The position numbers and the translations under genes are program-made. The notes beneath the pieces are model-generated. The model had not been told where the DNA came from. It saw only the letters and a program-made list of their open reading frames with translations, and searched no databases. Of a stretch of 64,000 bases of DNA, positions 15,489-24,842 are shown one piece after another. Source of the DNA: Vreelandella piezotolerans (GTDB taxonomy: Bacteria > Pseudomonadota > Gammaproteobacteria > Pseudomonadales > Halomonadaceae); NCBI RefSeq assembly GCF_012427705.1, contig NZ_CP048602.1, positions 1,798,001-1,862,000 of the forward strand, written 5' to 3'. Every line of letters starts with the position of its first letter. Position 1 is the first letter of the stretch.

Positions 15489-17018
15489 GCCTCTTGGCCC
15501 GTCGGTCAGCGGCATACCCAGCGCGGCGCGACGGCGCAGCCACGGGCTAGGGCGATAGCGAGGGTCGCCGGTGGCCTCCAATAGGTTGTTCAAAATGGTC
15601 AGGATGCGCGAAGCGCCGTAGTGGTCGCCCATGTGCAGCGGTCCAAACGGGTAGCCCAAGCCAAGCTCCACCGCGCGATCGATGGTGGCGGGGGCTGCGA
15701 CGCCTTGCTGAGCGATATCGGCGCCCACATTGACGATGCATGCCACCACCCGCTGCAGCACAAAGCCGGTGCTGTCTTGAAGCGTGCTGACCGGGGTGCC
15801 ATCAGCATTCAATAGGCTGGCAGCGGCATCGATCAGATCGGGGCGGGTAATGGGGGAGGCCATCAGGCTGCGGCGTTTATCCAGCCCCGCCAGCATATCC
15901 ACCGCGACGCACTGCTCGGCATTCAAGCCTTGGCGCAGCGCGCACTGAGTGGTGTCTTCGCCCAGCGGTGTCAGCAGGCACAGCGCCTCTGAAGAGGGCT
16001 GAGCCGCACTTTCTAGTGGCCAGCCCGCTGTGGTAACCAATTCGGCAAGCTGCGTGGCGCTACCCGGGTCGTCTTGGCTGATCCACACGGGGCAAGGTGG
16101 GGTCGACGCAATGGCGGGTTCTTCCGGCATCTGTTGCTGGCCATTCACGTAGCGATAAAAGCCTTCACCGGTTTTGCGTCCCAGCAAGCCTGCTGAGAGC
16201 CGCTGGCGGGTGAGGGGTGACGGGCGAAAGCGCGGCTCTTCGTAATATTGGTGGTACACCGACTCCATCACCGCATGGGAAACATCCAGGCCCGTCAGGT
16301 CCAGCAGGGTAAACGGCCCCATTCGAAAACCACTTTGATCCACCATGATGCGGTCGATGGTAGCGGGGTCGGCTACGCTCTCACTCAAAATGCGCAACGC
16401 TTCAGTACCGAAGGCGCGCCCGGCGTGATTGACCAGAAACCCGGGCGTGTCAGTGGCCTGGGCCGTGAAGTGGCCCATCGCAGTACCCAAGGCATCGACC
16501 CGCTGAGTGACATCGTAAGCGGTACGTAACCCCGGAATCACTTCGACGATTTTCATCAGCGGAACGGGATTGAAAAAGTGGAAGCCAATCACGCGCTCTG
16601 GGTGCTGGCAGGCCGCTGCAATGGCGGTAACGGAGAGTGAAGAGGTGTTGGTGGCCAGTACGGCATCCTGGCGAACGATGCTCTCTAACTCGTTAAACAG
16701 TTCCTGTTTGGCCTCCAGCTTCTCGATAATGGCTTCAACAACGATATCGCAGGGGGCGAGGGCCGCGAGGTCGCGGGCTTCGATCAATCGCTCCCCGTAC
16801 TGCTCGGCTTGGGCTTGAGTAATACGCTGCTTGTCGGCGCTGCGCTGCCATAACCCATGAATAAAGGCAGTCGCTTCCGCCACCGCGCCGTCTTTGACAT
16901 CGAATAGCATGACGTCGAGGCCTGCCTGCGCGGCGAGCTGGGCAATGCCTCTCCCCATGGCTCCCGTGCCGACGATACCAAGCGTTTTAAATGAATGGGC
17001 GACTGCGTCATAAGCCAT
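15486..17018 (-). CDS. 3-hydroxyacyl-CoA dehydrogenase (PaaH-like)
   Basis: NAD-dependent dehydrogenase of beta-oxidation, 510 residues, with the PaaH layout: Rossmann domain with GIVGTGAMGRGIA (about 14-26), catalytic GFHFFNPVPLMKIVE, then a first C-terminal 3HCDH domain (FLVNHAGRAF) and a second, more diverged one (GLGYPFGPLHMGD near 465). It is intact, unlike the dehydrogenase part of the hydratase fusion at 27932-29380, so it is the likely source of this activity for the whole pathway. AGGA lies about 10 bases before the ATG. A candidate operator sits 30 bp upstream (17048-17064). Confidence 0.88.
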   Translation of the reverse strand: MAYDAVAHSFKTLGIVGTGAMGRGIAQLAAQAGLDVMLFDVKDGAVAEATAFIHGLWQRSADKQRITQAQAEQYGERLIEARDLAALAPCDIVVEAIIEKLEAKQELFNELESIVRQDAVLATNTSSLSVTAIAAACQHPERVIGFHFFNPVPLMKIVEVIPGLRTAYDVTQRVDALGTAMGHFTAQATDTPGFLVNHAGRAFGTEALRILSESVADPATIDRIMVDQSGFRMGPFTLLDLTGLDVSHAVMESVYHQYYEEPRFRPSPLTRQRLSAGLLGRKTGEGFYRYVNGQQQMPEEPAIASTPPCPVWISQDDPGSATQLAELVTTAGWPLESAAQPSSEALCLLTPLGEDTTQCALRQGLNAEQCVAVDMLAGLDKRRSLMASPITRPDLIDAAASLLNADGTPVSTLQDSTGFVLQRVVACIVNVGADIAQQGVAAPATIDRAVELGLGYPFGPLHMGDHYGASRILTILNNLLEATGDPRYRPSPWLRRRAALGMPLTDGPRG

Positions 17019-17047
17019 AGGTCAACATCCTCGCTGCTAGTGTTTTT

Positions 17048-17064
17048 ATTCTGCATTGCAAAAT
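17048..17064. promoter_or_regulatory. Candidate catabolic-regulon operator, site 1
   Basis: ATTCTGC-ATT-GCAAAAT: 7-3-7 palindrome with one arm mismatch, in the divergent region between the dehydrogenase (30 bp to its start) and the acyl-CoA dehydrogenase at 17212. A half-like copy TAT-GCAAAAG follows at 17097-17106. Same layout as the sites at 21887, 29479 and 34009. Confidence 0.6.
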
Positions 17065-17211
17065 AGCATTTCGTTTATTGACTGCCATCCTAGGCTATGC
17101 AAAAGTGCCTGACAAGAGAATGAACGCTAGTTTCGCCATGCAGAACTATGGCAGGCCTCACTGCCCGCGCGAACGCCAACCATAAAAATATCGTTGCCAC
17201 CAGGAGCCGTT

Positions 17212-18363
17212 ATGATCCGTGATCCCGAACTGTTGAATCAGTTGGTTGATACCATTGCCCGCTTCGTCCGGGAGCGTTTGATTCCCAATGAGGCGCGGCT
17301 GGCCGAAGAGGATGCAGTGCCCGCCGAAATTTTGTCGGAAATGAAGGAGATGGGGTTGTTTGGGCTATCCATTCCTGAAGAGTACGGCGGGTTAGGGCTC
17401 ACCATGGAAGAAGAAGCGTTGGTCGCCATGGAGATTGGCAAAACGTCTCCCGCGTTCCGCTCGGTATTCGGTACCAACAACGGCATCGGCGCTCAGGGGA
17501 TCTTGATCGATGGCACCGACGAGCAGAAAGCCAAATACGTGCCGCGCTTGGCCACTGGCGAGATTCTCAGCTCGTTCTGCTTGACCGAACCGGACTCTGG
17601 CTCCGATGCGGCTAGCTTGCGCACCACCGCCGTGCGCGATGGCGACTACTACGTGTTGAATGGCACTAAGCGCTATATCACCAACGGCCCAGAAGCCGAC
17701 CTGTTCACCGTGATGGCTCGTACCGACCCCGACAACAAAGGCGCGGGCGGTATCTCTGCTTTTATCGTCGAAGGCAGCACGCCGGGGCTGATCCGCGGCC
17801 CGGCGGATAACAAAATGGGCCAAAAGGGCGCACATACCTGCGACATCATCTTCGATAACTGTCGCGTACCGGCTGACAACATCATTGGCGGCAAAGAGGG
17901 ACAAGGCTTTAAAACCGCCATGAAGGTGCTGGATCGTGGCCGCCTGCATATCTCTGCGGTGTGTGTGGGCGTGGCCGAGCGCTTGGTCGACGAGTCGCTG
18001 CGCTACACCATGGAGCGTAAGCAGTTCGGTGCGCCGCTGGCGGAGCATCAGCTGGTGCAGGCCATGCTGGCCGATAGCAAAACCGAAGCCTACGCAGGCA
18101 AAACCATGGTGATGGACGCCGCACGGCGCAAGGATGATGGCGAAAACGTCTCAACACTGGCCTCCTGCTGCAAGCTGTTCTGCGCCGAAATGGTCGGCCG
18201 CGTCGCGGATCGCGCCGTGCAGGTGCACGGCGGTGCGGGCTACATGTCAGAATACGCCGTCGAGCGCTTCTACCGGGACGTGCGTTTGTTCCGTATTTAC
18301 GAAGGAACCACACAAATTCAGCAGCTGGTGATTGCCCGGAACATGGTGCGGGAGGCGTCCTAA
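17212..18363 (+). CDS. Acyl-CoA dehydrogenase
   Basis: FAD flavoprotein making the first oxidation of beta-oxidation, passing electrons to ETF. 383 residues. Family parts are all present: FCLTEPDSGSDAASL, the ETF/FAD-binding C-terminal DRAVQVHGGAGYM, and FRIYEGTTQIQQLVIARN, in which the Glu of YEG is the usual catalytic base. The ATG at 17212 has CAGGAG at 5 bases; starts further upstream would add untypical residues. First gene of a tightly packed operon with the CoA ligase, thioesterase and membrane protein (overlaps of 1 and 4 bp). Chain-length preference cannot be read with certainty; it looks like short/medium-chain enzymes. Confidence 0.9.
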   Translation: MIRDPELLNQLVDTIARFVRERLIPNEARLAEEDAVPAEILSEMKEMGLFGLSIPEEYGGLGLTMEEEALVAMEIGKTSPAFRSVFGTNNGIGAQGILIDGTDEQKAKYVPRLATGEILSSFCLTEPDSGSDAASLRTTAVRDGDYYVLNGTKRYITNGPEADLFTVMARTDPDNKGAGGISAFIVEGSTPGLIRGPADNKMGQKGAHTCDIIFDNCRVPADNIIGGKEGQGFKTAMKVLDRGRLHISAVCVGVAERLVDESLRYTMERKQFGAPLAEHQLVQAMLADSKTEAYAGKTMVMDAARRKDDGENVSTLASCCKLFCAEMVGRVADRAVQVHGGAGYMSEYAVERFYRDVRLFRIYEGTTQIQQLVIARNMVREAS

Positions 18364-19964
18364 TGGCTCTGTCGGTCCCTTACCAAGCGCCAGACGAGAT
18401 GATTTTTGGCCGTCTGGCCAGCGAGCTGTTAGCAGAACTCCCCGAGCGCTTGAGCACCCGCGTGCTGGAAAATGCGAAACGTTTAGCGGATCATCCCGCG
18501 CTGGTGGATGGCAGTATTCGCTGGAGCTACGCCGAACTGGGGCAAGAGGTCTACGCTGCCTGCGATTGGTTAGCCAATCTCGGCGTACGGCCCGGCGATC
18601 GTATCATGACGGTCAGTGAAAACTGTCGTGCCTTGGTGGTACTGCTGTTGGCCGCTAGTGAAATGGACGTTTGGGTCGCGATTGTCAATTCGCGACTCTC
18701 CGCTCAGGAAGTGGATTTGATCCAGGGCAACTGCCTACCGCGCCGGGTGTTTTACACCTGCGAAGCCTCTCAAGAGGCGAGCCAGCACGCCGAGCGCCAT
18801 GCGGCCGATCGCTACCAGCATCCGCAGCTCGGCGGCCTAGCGATTTCACCGCTTTTCGAGAGCGAACCTGAGCCCGTTCACGCCAGCGGTGCCGAGCAGG
18901 TCGCCGCGATGATCTACACCTCAGGCACCACCGGCACACCGAAAGGCGTGATGCTCACCCATCGCGGCATTCTCTATATCGCTTCTATTTCTGGTGGCAT
19001 GCGCCATTTGAGTGAAGGGCAGCGGGTGTACGGCGTGCTGCCCATGTCCCATGTGTTCGGCCTCTCATCGGTGTGCATGGGCTCGCTTTATAACGGCGCT
19101 TGTCTCTATACCGTCCCTCGCTTCGATGCGGCACAGCTGCTGGCAACGCTCAAAGAGGAGCGCATTACCGTGCTTCAGGGCGTGCCCGCCATGTACGCTC
19201 GCGCCCTGGAGTATTTGAAGCGTGAGCAGCGTGCATTAGAAGCGCCCGCGCTTATCTATATGTCGGCAGGCGGCTCGCCGCTGGATAGCGATACCAAAAC
19301 CCGCGTGGAAGCCGTCTTTGGGTTAACGCTTCATAATGGCTACGGCCTCACCGAAGCCAGCCCAACGATTAGCCAAACCCGCATCGATGATCGTCATCAG
19401 AGCAGCACCGTAGGCCGCGTGCTGCCGTTGTTGGAGTATCGGCTGGAACCCTTAGGTAGCAGCGGCACGTCAGAAAAAGCGGGCGATGAGGTGGGCGAGC
19501 TGTGGGTGCGTGGCCCCAATATCATGAAGGGCTACTTCCGCCAGCCGGACGCCACCCGCGCTACCTTGTCGGAAGATGGCTGGCTCAATACGGGTGATAT
19601 CGCCAAGCTGGATCACGACGATCAGCTCTATATCGTGGGCCGTAGTAAAGAGCTGATCATTCGCTCGGGCTTTAATATCTACCCACCGGATGTGGAGGCG
19701 GTGATCAACGAGCACCCGGCAGTCACCTTGACCGCTGTGGTGGGGCGGAAGGTGGCCGGGAATGAAGAGGTGGTGGCGTTTGTACAGTGTGAGCCGGGCA
19801 TCGAAGTTGATATGGCAGAACTCAAAGCCTTCATTGCCGAACGGCTGGCACCCTATAAGCGGCCTACCCAGATCGTCTTCATGAATGCGCTGCCTTCCAC
19901 CGCCAGTGGTAAGATTCTCAAGGGTCGACTGCGCGACCTGGCCCAAGGGGAGAGCGCTTTATGA
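18363..19964 (+). CDS. Acyl-CoA ligase (AMP-forming)
   Basis: ANL-superfamily ligase of 533 residues that activates a carboxylic acid to its CoA thioester, the entry step of the locus. AMP-binding motif MIYTSGTTGTPKGVMLTHRG near 182-201; NGYGLTEASPT; hinge region GRSKELIIRSGFNIYPPDVE; C-terminal catalytic lysine motif LPSTASGKILKGRLRD. Overlaps the preceding stop by one base (TAATG) and the next gene by 4 bp. The acid it activates is not evident; both aliphatic and cyclic/aromatic acid ligases share this layout. Confidence 0.87.
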   Translation: MALSVPYQAPDEMIFGRLASELLAELPERLSTRVLENAKRLADHPALVDGSIRWSYAELGQEVYAACDWLANLGVRPGDRIMTVSENCRALVVLLLAASEMDVWVAIVNSRLSAQEVDLIQGNCLPRRVFYTCEASQEASQHAERHAADRYQHPQLGGLAISPLFESEPEPVHASGAEQVAAMIYTSGTTGTPKGVMLTHRGILYIASISGGMRHLSEGQRVYGVLPMSHVFGLSSVCMGSLYNGACLYTVPRFDAAQLLATLKEERITVLQGVPAMYARALEYLKREQRALEAPALIYMSAGGSPLDSDTKTRVEAVFGLTLHNGYGLTEASPTISQTRIDDRHQSSTVGRVLPLLEYRLEPLGSSGTSEKAGDEVGELWVRGPNIMKGYFRQPDATRATLSEDGWLNTGDIAKLDHDDQLYIVGRSKELIIRSGFNIYPPDVEAVINEHPAVTLTAVVGRKVAGNEEVVAFVQCEPGIEVDMAELKAFIAERLAPYKRPTQIVFMNALPSTASGKILKGRLRDLAQGESAL

Positions 19965-20431
19965 GCGGCGTAGACAGCAACGGTGGCTCAACCACGCCCC
20001 AGGCGCTGATGGGCTATCACGAATTGCTGGGCATGCACGTCGTGGAGTGGGAAGAGGGGCGCGCGGTGGTGGAGCTCACCATCGAGCCCAAGCACCTGAA
20101 CCGCAGCGGCAATGTACACGGCGGTGTGCTGGCCTCGATGCTGGATAGCGCCCTAAGCTTGGCGGGCCTGCACTGCGATGTGCCGGGGAATATTCGTCGC
20201 GGGATGACGCTATCACTAACGACCACCTTCGTGGGCCCTGCTCGGCAAGGCGTGTTGCGGGCGACGGGCACGCTGCGCGGCGGCGGGCAAAAAACCTTCA
20301 TGACCAGCGGTGAGATCGTGGATGAACGGGGCAACCTTGTCGCTATGGGAGAAGGCTCTTTTCGTCGCCGTAGCGGCAGCGAATCCTCGCAAGGTACTCC
20401 CGACCCGCAGTTGAGGGAGCCTAGCGAGTGA
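19961..20431 (+). CDS. PaaI-type hot-dog thioesterase
   Basis: 156-residue single hot-dog protein. The helix-start motif GNVHGGVLASMLDSALSLAG (about 46-65) is the PaaI/YbgC-type active-site region, with D61 or its neighbours as likely catalytic acid, and the strand TLRGGGQKTFMTSGEIVDE.GNLVA follows. In such operons these enzymes usually release CoA from dead-end acyl-CoA intermediates. Overlaps the ligase by 4 bp and the next gene by 4 bp (GTGA). Confidence 0.82.
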   Translation: MSGVDSNGGSTTPQALMGYHELLGMHVVEWEEGRAVVELTIEPKHLNRSGNVHGGVLASMLDSALSLAGLHCDVPGNIRRGMTLSLTTTFVGPARQGVLRATGTLRGGGQKTFMTSGEIVDERGNLVAMGEGSFRRRSGSESSQGTPDPQLREPSE

Positions 20432-21813
20432 GTCCAGCCCGTCTGCGGGTTTCCTGTTTGTTACTGGTGACGCTTGCCACGCTGATTCATTTAGTCGGTG
20501 GCAGCGTTGCGTGGCAAGCCGCAGGCGTTGTGGCGCTGCTGCTCTATTTGGCCACCCTAAAAGGTCAACTCACCCGTATGGCCAAGGGACTGCTGTGTGC
20601 TGCCGGCGTTCTCACGCTGCTCGCGCTATGGCGCTCGCCAACCTCCGGCCAGCTGCTATTCGAGGCGAGCGGGCGTTTTGCCTTTTTTGCCACCTTCGTG
20701 GTGGCGCTCAGCATGCTGCGTTTACCCGCCTATCGTTCCCGCCTAGTGCGCCGCTGTGGGCAGAGCATGCTGTTGCAGCCCCCCAGCCGCCGTTATCCGA
20801 TCCTATCGCTGGGCTCGGCGCTGTTTGGCATCATTCTGAACATTGGCGTGCTGAACCTGTTCGCCGCGATGATCGAAAAGAGCAATACCCTGAGCGCCGC
20901 CCAGGGCCGCACCTGGGTACAGCAGGCCCGCCAGCGACGTATGATGCTGGCGCTACTGCGTGGATTTTCGCTGGCACCACTGATCTCGCCCATGGGCATC
21001 GGGGTGGCTGTGGTGCTGTCCAGCCTTCCCCAGGTTACTTGGCCACAGTTGGCACCCTATATTCTAGGGGCCGCCGCACTGATTTTTATGGCGGGCTGGG
21101 TGGTGGACTATGTCACTGGCCCGCATCCACCCGCCAATAAAACCTATGTCACTCCGTCGTTGCGCCCGTTGGCGCAGTTTGGCTTTTTGCTAATCGGTAT
21201 TGTCGCGCTGGTGTTTTCCATTGCGTGGCTGCTGGATGTACGACTACCCATTGCCGCGCTGCTGGGCGCGCCTAGCGGAGCGCTTTTATGGCTGGCTTGG
21301 CAGCGTCGCAGGCTAGGCTATGGTGGATTGCCTGCCGCCATAACGACGGTCCATCGTCAGCTCCCTTGGTTGCTGTCGCCTAGCGCCAATGAAATCGTGG
21401 TGCTGGGAGCGGCTGGTTATTTGGGGCATGTATGTGTGGGCTTGGTGGATACTCAGCAGCTCGCGCCACTATTGGCAGTGCTTGGCCCGCTAGGCGCGTT
21501 CAATGCGGTGTTGGCCATGCTGATGGTGGTGGGGTTGGCGCAAATAGGCGTCAATCCGATTGTCACGGTGACGCTGTCGGTGGGGTTACTCCCCACGCTG
21601 GGCATCGAGGGGCTAACGCCTGCGCTGATCGGGGCCTCTTTGATGGTAGGCTGGGCGCTGGCGCTGATGTCGTCGCCCATGACGGCGTCGATGCTGATTC
21701 TGTCGCGCTTTACCCGCGTGCCTGCCACCCGCATTGGCTACCGTTGGAACGGGCGCTTTTTGATCACAGTGATCCCCCTGTTGGCATTATGGTTTGGTTG
21801 GTCGCCGTTCTAA
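20428..21813 (+). CDS. Polytopic membrane protein, unknown (possible transporter)
   Basis: 461 residues, about 11-12 hydrophobic segments. I do not recognise the family with confidence. Two internal stretches, FSLAPLISPMGIGVAVVLSS and the later ALMSSPMTASMLILSRF, each with a Ser-Pro in a membrane segment, recall the repeated halves of ion-transporter-superfamily carriers. Starts with GTG at 20428, with GAGGGAG 8 bases upstream and overlap with the thioesterase stop. It ends the operon and is followed by a clear terminator. Its place inside a catabolic operon that lies near a separate TRAP uptake system suggests import or export of the substrate or an intermediate. Confidence 0.7.
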   Translation: MSPARLRVSCLLLVTLATLIHLVGGSVAWQAAGVVALLLYLATLKGQLTRMAKGLLCAAGVLTLLALWRSPTSGQLLFEASGRFAFFATFVVALSMLRLPAYRSRLVRRCGQSMLLQPPSRRYPILSLGSALFGIILNIGVLNLFAAMIEKSNTLSAAQGRTWVQQARQRRMMLALLRGFSLAPLISPMGIGVAVVLSSLPQVTWPQLAPYILGAAALIFMAGWVVDYVTGPHPPANKTYVTPSLRPLAQFGFLLIGIVALVFSIAWLLDVRLPIAALLGAPSGALLWLAWQRRRLGYGGLPAAITTVHRQLPWLLSPSANEIVVLGAAGYLGHVCVGLVDTQQLAPLLAVLGPLGAFNAVLAMLMVVGLAQIGVNPIVTVTLSVGLLPTLGIEGLTPALIGASLMVGWALALMSSPMTASMLILSRFTRVPATRIGYRWNGRFLITVIPLLALWFGWSPF

Positions 21814-21829
21814 GGCGGTAGATAGCATG

Positions 21830-21859
21830 AAACGCTTGACCTTTGGCAGGCGTTTTTTT
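21830..21859 (+). terminator. Intrinsic terminator after the ligase operon
   Basis: Stem AAACGCTT / AGGCGTTT (8 bp, one G-T pair), loop of 10, then a run of seven T. Separates the ligase operon from etfBA. Confidence 0.8.
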
Positions 21860-21886
21860 ATTGTGCTTTTTATAAAGTGAAATATT

Positions 21887-21903
21887 ATTTTACTATGCGG
21901 AAT
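21887..21903. promoter_or_regulatory. Candidate catabolic-regulon operator, site 2
   Basis: ATTTTAC-TAT-GCGGAAT, 7-3-7 layout, 43 bp before the etfB start in an A/T-rich promoter region. Same layout as the copies at 17048, 29479 and 34009, sharing TAT-GCGG exactly with 34009. Confidence 0.58.
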
Positions 21904-21945
21904 TAAGGTTAAGAAGCTGATGGTTCAATCGCTGGAGCATGCCTT

Positions 21946-22695
21946 ATGAAAATCCTCGTCGCGGTGAAACGCGTCATCGACTACAACGTCAAAATCCGCG
22001 TCAAAGCGGACCACTCCGATGTGGACCTTACCAACGTCAAAATGGCCATGAACCCCTTCTGCGAAATTGCCGTGGAAGAGGCGGTGCGCCTGAAAGAGAA
22101 GGGCGTGGCCACCGACGTCGTGGCCGTCACGGTCGGCCCCAAGGCCGCCCAAGAGCAGCTGCGCACCGCGCTGGCGCTAGGGGCCGACCGCGCCATCCAC
22201 ATTGAAACCGACGAGCGCGCCGAATCGCTGGCGGTGGCCAAGCTGCTGGCCAAGGTGGTGGACGACGAGCAGCCGGGCCTGGTGATTCTCGGTAAGCAAG
22301 CCATCGACACCGACAACAACCAGACCGGCCAGATGCTCGCCGCGCTGACCAACCTGCCGCAAGGTACGTTCGCCTCAGAAGTGGCCGTAGACGGCGACAA
22401 GGTCAACGTGACCCGTGAAATCGACGGCGGCTTGCAAACCGTTGCCCTCACGCTGCCCGCCATCGTCACCACCGACCTACGCCTCAACGAGCCGCGCTAC
22501 GCCAAACTGCCGGACATCATGAAGGCCAAGAAAAAGCCGCTGGATGTCAAAACCCCCGCCGACTACGGCGTCGAGGTGGCCTCCAAGGTCACGCTGCTCA
22601 AAGTGGAATCCCCCGCCGAGCGCAAAGGCGGCGTCAAAGTCGCCTCGGTGGACGAGCTGATCGACAAACTGAAAAACGAAGCCAAAGTGCTTTAA
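21946..22695 (+). CDS. etfB: Electron transfer flavoprotein, beta subunit
   Basis: Soluble AMP-binding subunit of ETF, 249 residues, the acceptor for acyl-CoA dehydrogenases. Typical start [39 protein letters not shown] and the AMP/adenine motif [17 protein letters not shown]. Codon use is strongly biased to GCC, GAC and AAC compared with its neighbours, which suggests high expression. 14 bp from etfA. Its position within a catabolic locus that has three acyl-CoA dehydrogenase genes implies it serves them. Confidence 0.95.
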   Translation: MKILVAVKRVIDYNVKIRVKADHSDVDLTNVKMAMNPFCEIAVEEAVRLKEKGVATDVVAVTVGPKAAQEQLRTALALGADRAIHIETDERAESLAVAKLLAKVVDDEQPGLVILGKQAIDTDNNQTGQMLAALTNLPQGTFASEVAVDGDKVNVTREIDGGLQTVALTLPAIVTTDLRLNEPRYAKLPDIMKAKKKPLDVKTPADYGVEVASKVTLLKVESPAERKGGVKVASVDELIDKLKNEAKVL

Positions 22696-22709
22696 AAGGA
22701 GCTGATCTC

Positions 22710-23636
22710 ATGAGCATTCTGGTACTTGCCGACCTGCATGAAGGTCAGTTAGCGGGCGCCACCGCCCACGTCGTCGCAGCGGCCCAAGCCATCGGCGGCG
22801 ACATCGATGTGCTGGTGGCCGGTGAAGGCGTCCAGGCCGCCGCCGACGCGGCCGCCCAGCTCGACGGAGTGAGCAAAGTGCGCGTGGCGGACAACGCCGT
22901 GTACGCCCACCAGCTGGCCGAGCCCATGGGCGCGCTGCTGGTGGAGCTGGCGGGCGACTATACCCACGTACTGGCCAGCGCCTCCACCACGGGTAAGAAC
23001 GTCCTGCCGCGCCTAGCGGCGCTGAAAGACGTCAGCCAGCTATCGGACGTGATTGGTGTCGACAGCGCCGATACCTTCCTGCGTCCGATCTACGCCGGTA
23101 ACGCCATCGCGACGGTGAAAAGCGACGACGCGCTGAAAGTCATCACCGTGCGCACGACAGCGTTCGATGCGGTGGGCAGCGGCGGAAGCGCCACGGTAGA
23201 AGCGGTGGACGTGGTCGTCGACAACACCCAATCGCGCTTCGTCAAGCAAGAGCTGGCGCAGAGCGACCGCCCCGAACTCGGCGGCGCCAAGGTGGTGATC
23301 TCCGGCGGCCGCGGCATGGGCAACGGCGAGAACTTCAAGCTGCTCGACGGCATTGCCGATAAGCTGGGGGCAGCCATTGGCGCTTCTCGTGCGGCGGTGG
23401 ATGCCGGCTTCGTGCCCAACGACATGCAGGTCGGCCAGACCGGTAAGATCGTTGCGCCGGAGCTGTACATTGCGGTGGGTATTTCAGGCGCGATTCAACA
23501 CTTGGCGGGCATGAAAGACTCCAAGGTGATCGTGGCGATCAACAAGGACGACGAAGCGCCGATCTTCCAGGTGGCCGATTACGGCCTGGTAGGGGATCTG
23601 TTCGAGATTCTGCCGGAGCTGGAAAGCAAGCTGTAA
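22710..23636 (+). CDS. etfA: Electron transfer flavoprotein, alpha subunit
   Basis: FAD-binding subunit of ETF, 308 residues. N-terminal half begins [16 protein letters not shown]; the C-terminal FAD domain holds [33 protein letters not shown] and [22 protein letters not shown] precedes the ATG. Same strong codon bias as etfB. No ETF-ubiquinone oxidoreductase gene is in the window, so it must be elsewhere. Confidence 0.95.
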   Translation: MSILVLADLHEGQLAGATAHVVAAAQAIGGDIDVLVAGEGVQAAADAAAQLDGVSKVRVADNAVYAHQLAEPMGALLVELAGDYTHVLASASTTGKNVLPRLAALKDVSQLSDVIGVDSADTFLRPIYAGNAIATVKSDDALKVITVRTTAFDAVGSGGSATVEAVDVVVDNTQSRFVKQELAQSDRPELGGAKVVISGGRGMGNGENFKLLDGIADKLGAAIGASRAAVDAGFVPNDMQVGQTGKIVAPELYIAVGISGAIQHLAGMKDSKVIVAINKDDEAPIFQVADYGLVGDLFEILPELESKL

Positions 23637-23650
23637 GTTTAGGAGGCTGT

Positions 23651-23794
23651 CCGGAATAGCCCTAGGCGGGGGCGCTGTCAACCCGTCCTTGGGCGCTACT
23701 TTCGCTTCTGACCGCCATGGATGGCGGGAATGCTGCTAACGTCAGGAACGTGTTACCTGCCCTGGCGAAAGACCCCCGCTATGGGCTGTTCCGG
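23651..23794. repeat. Structured intergenic element with long inverted repeat
   Basis: Outer arms 23651-23672 and 23773-23794 are inverted copies matching at 18 of 22 positions. The 100 bp between hold a perfect hairpin CCGCCAT-GG-ATGGCGG (712-727 of this kb). It occupies most of the etfA-downstream gap. It looks like an interspersed palindromic repeat or a folded RNA, not a coding region. Confidence 0.55.
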
Positions 23795-23821
23795 CCATGC
23801 CAACTATTTTGGCCATGCTTT

Positions 23822-23843
23822 AAAACCCCTTTTTTGGGGTTTT
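23822..23843 (+). terminator. Intrinsic terminator after etfBA
   Basis: Perfect stem AAAACCCC-TTTTTT-GGGGTTTT. It ends the etfBA transcript; it lies 39 bp before the next gene, so that gene probably has its own weak promoter or receives read-through. Confidence 0.82.
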
Positions 23844-23882
23844 CACGCTGATGGGCTTCCAAACAATGATAATGAGCCACGT

Positions 23883-24842
23883 ATGCTAACCCAACTGACT
23901 GCCTCCATGACGCTGCCGGTGATCGGCTCTCCCATGTTTATCGTTTCTGGCCCTGAGCTGGTCATTGCCCAGTGTCAGTCGGGCATCATTGGCGCGTTTC
24001 CTGCGCTGAACGCCAGGCCTGCGGAAGTGCTTCGGGAGTGGCTGCAGCAGATCACCGAGACGCTGGACGACTATAACGCTCAGCACCCGCAACAACCCGC
24101 CGCACCGTTTGCGGTGAACCAGATCGTGCACCCGACCAATGATCGCCTGGAGCACGATATAGCGCTATGCGCTGAGTTCAAGGTGCCTCTGATCATTACC
24201 AGCCTGCATGCGCCCAACCGAGTGGTCAAGCAAGTGCACGCTTATGGCGGCCTGGTGTTTCATGACGTGACCACGATCAGGCACGCCAAAAAAGCCATCG
24301 AGGCCGGGGTGGATGGGCTGATTTTGGTCTGCCATGGCGCAGGCGGCCATGCGGGGCGGCTCAACCCCTTCGCCTTTGTGGCGGAGGTTAGGCAGTTCTA
24401 CGATGGCCCGCTGGTGCTGGCCGGGGCGATTACCAAAGGCGAGCAGATCGCCGCCGCTCAGGCGCTGGGCGTGGACATGGTGTATATGGGCACACGTTTC
24501 ATTGCCACCCAGGAAGCCAATGCCCAACCGGCTTACAAGCAGATGGTACTGGAAGCCGCCGCGGGGGATATCGTCTACACCAATCTATTTACCGGCGTGC
24601 ACGGTAACTACCTGCGCCAAAGCATCGAGCTGGCCGGGCTGGACCCAGAGGCACTGCCTGAGGGTGACAAAAACGCCATGCGCTATGGATCAGGCGGCAG
24701 CAGCAAAGCCAAAGCGTGGCGGGATATTTGGGGTGCCGGGCAAGGGGTGGGGGTTATTATCACACTGAACAGCGTGGCCGATGAGGTCGCCACGCTGCGA
24801 GCGGATTATCAGCAGGCACTAGATCACTTGCGGCGGCGTTGA
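23883..24842 (+). CDS. Nitronate-monooxygenase/2-nitropropane-dioxygenase-like flavoprotein
   Basis: FMN TIM-barrel protein of 319 residues. PVIGSPMFIVSGPELVIAQCQSGIIGAFPALNA at the start and CHGAGGHAGRLNPFAF, LAGAITKGEQIAAAQALGVDMVYMGTRF later form the usual FMN/phosphate-binding and active-site parts of the NMO family. Proteins of this branch near acyl-CoA genes may be NADH-dependent enoyl or quinone reductases rather than true nitronate oxidases. The ATG at 23883 is chosen because the family N-terminus begins there; upstream in-frame codons would run through the terminator and the intergenic repeat. Converges with the next gene (19-bp overlap). Confidence 0.8.
   Translation: MLTQLTASMTLPVIGSPMFIVSGPELVIAQCQSGIIGAFPALNARPAEVLREWLQQITETLDDYNAQHPQQPAAPFAVNQIVHPTNDRLEHDIALCAEFKVPLIITSLHAPNRVVKQVHAYGGLVFHDVTTIRHAKKAIEAGVDGLILVCHGAGGHAGRLNPFAFVAEVRQFYDGPLVLAGAITKGEQIAAAQALGVDMVYMGTRFIATQEANAQPAYKQMVLEAAAGDIVYTNLFTGVHGNYLRQSIELAGLDPEALPEGDKNAMRYGSGGSSKAKAWRDIWGAGQGVGVIITLNSVADEVATLRADYQQALDHLRRR

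Noticed and set aside
20511..21140. 209-codon frame within the membrane-protein gene
   Set aside because: Overlaps the clearly hydrophobic, operon-coupled frame; no ribosome site and no recognisable content.
23721..23882. Upstream extension of the NMO-like gene
   Set aside because: It would be translated from the intergenic repeat and through the terminator at 23822, and the family N-terminus begins at the ATG at 23883.
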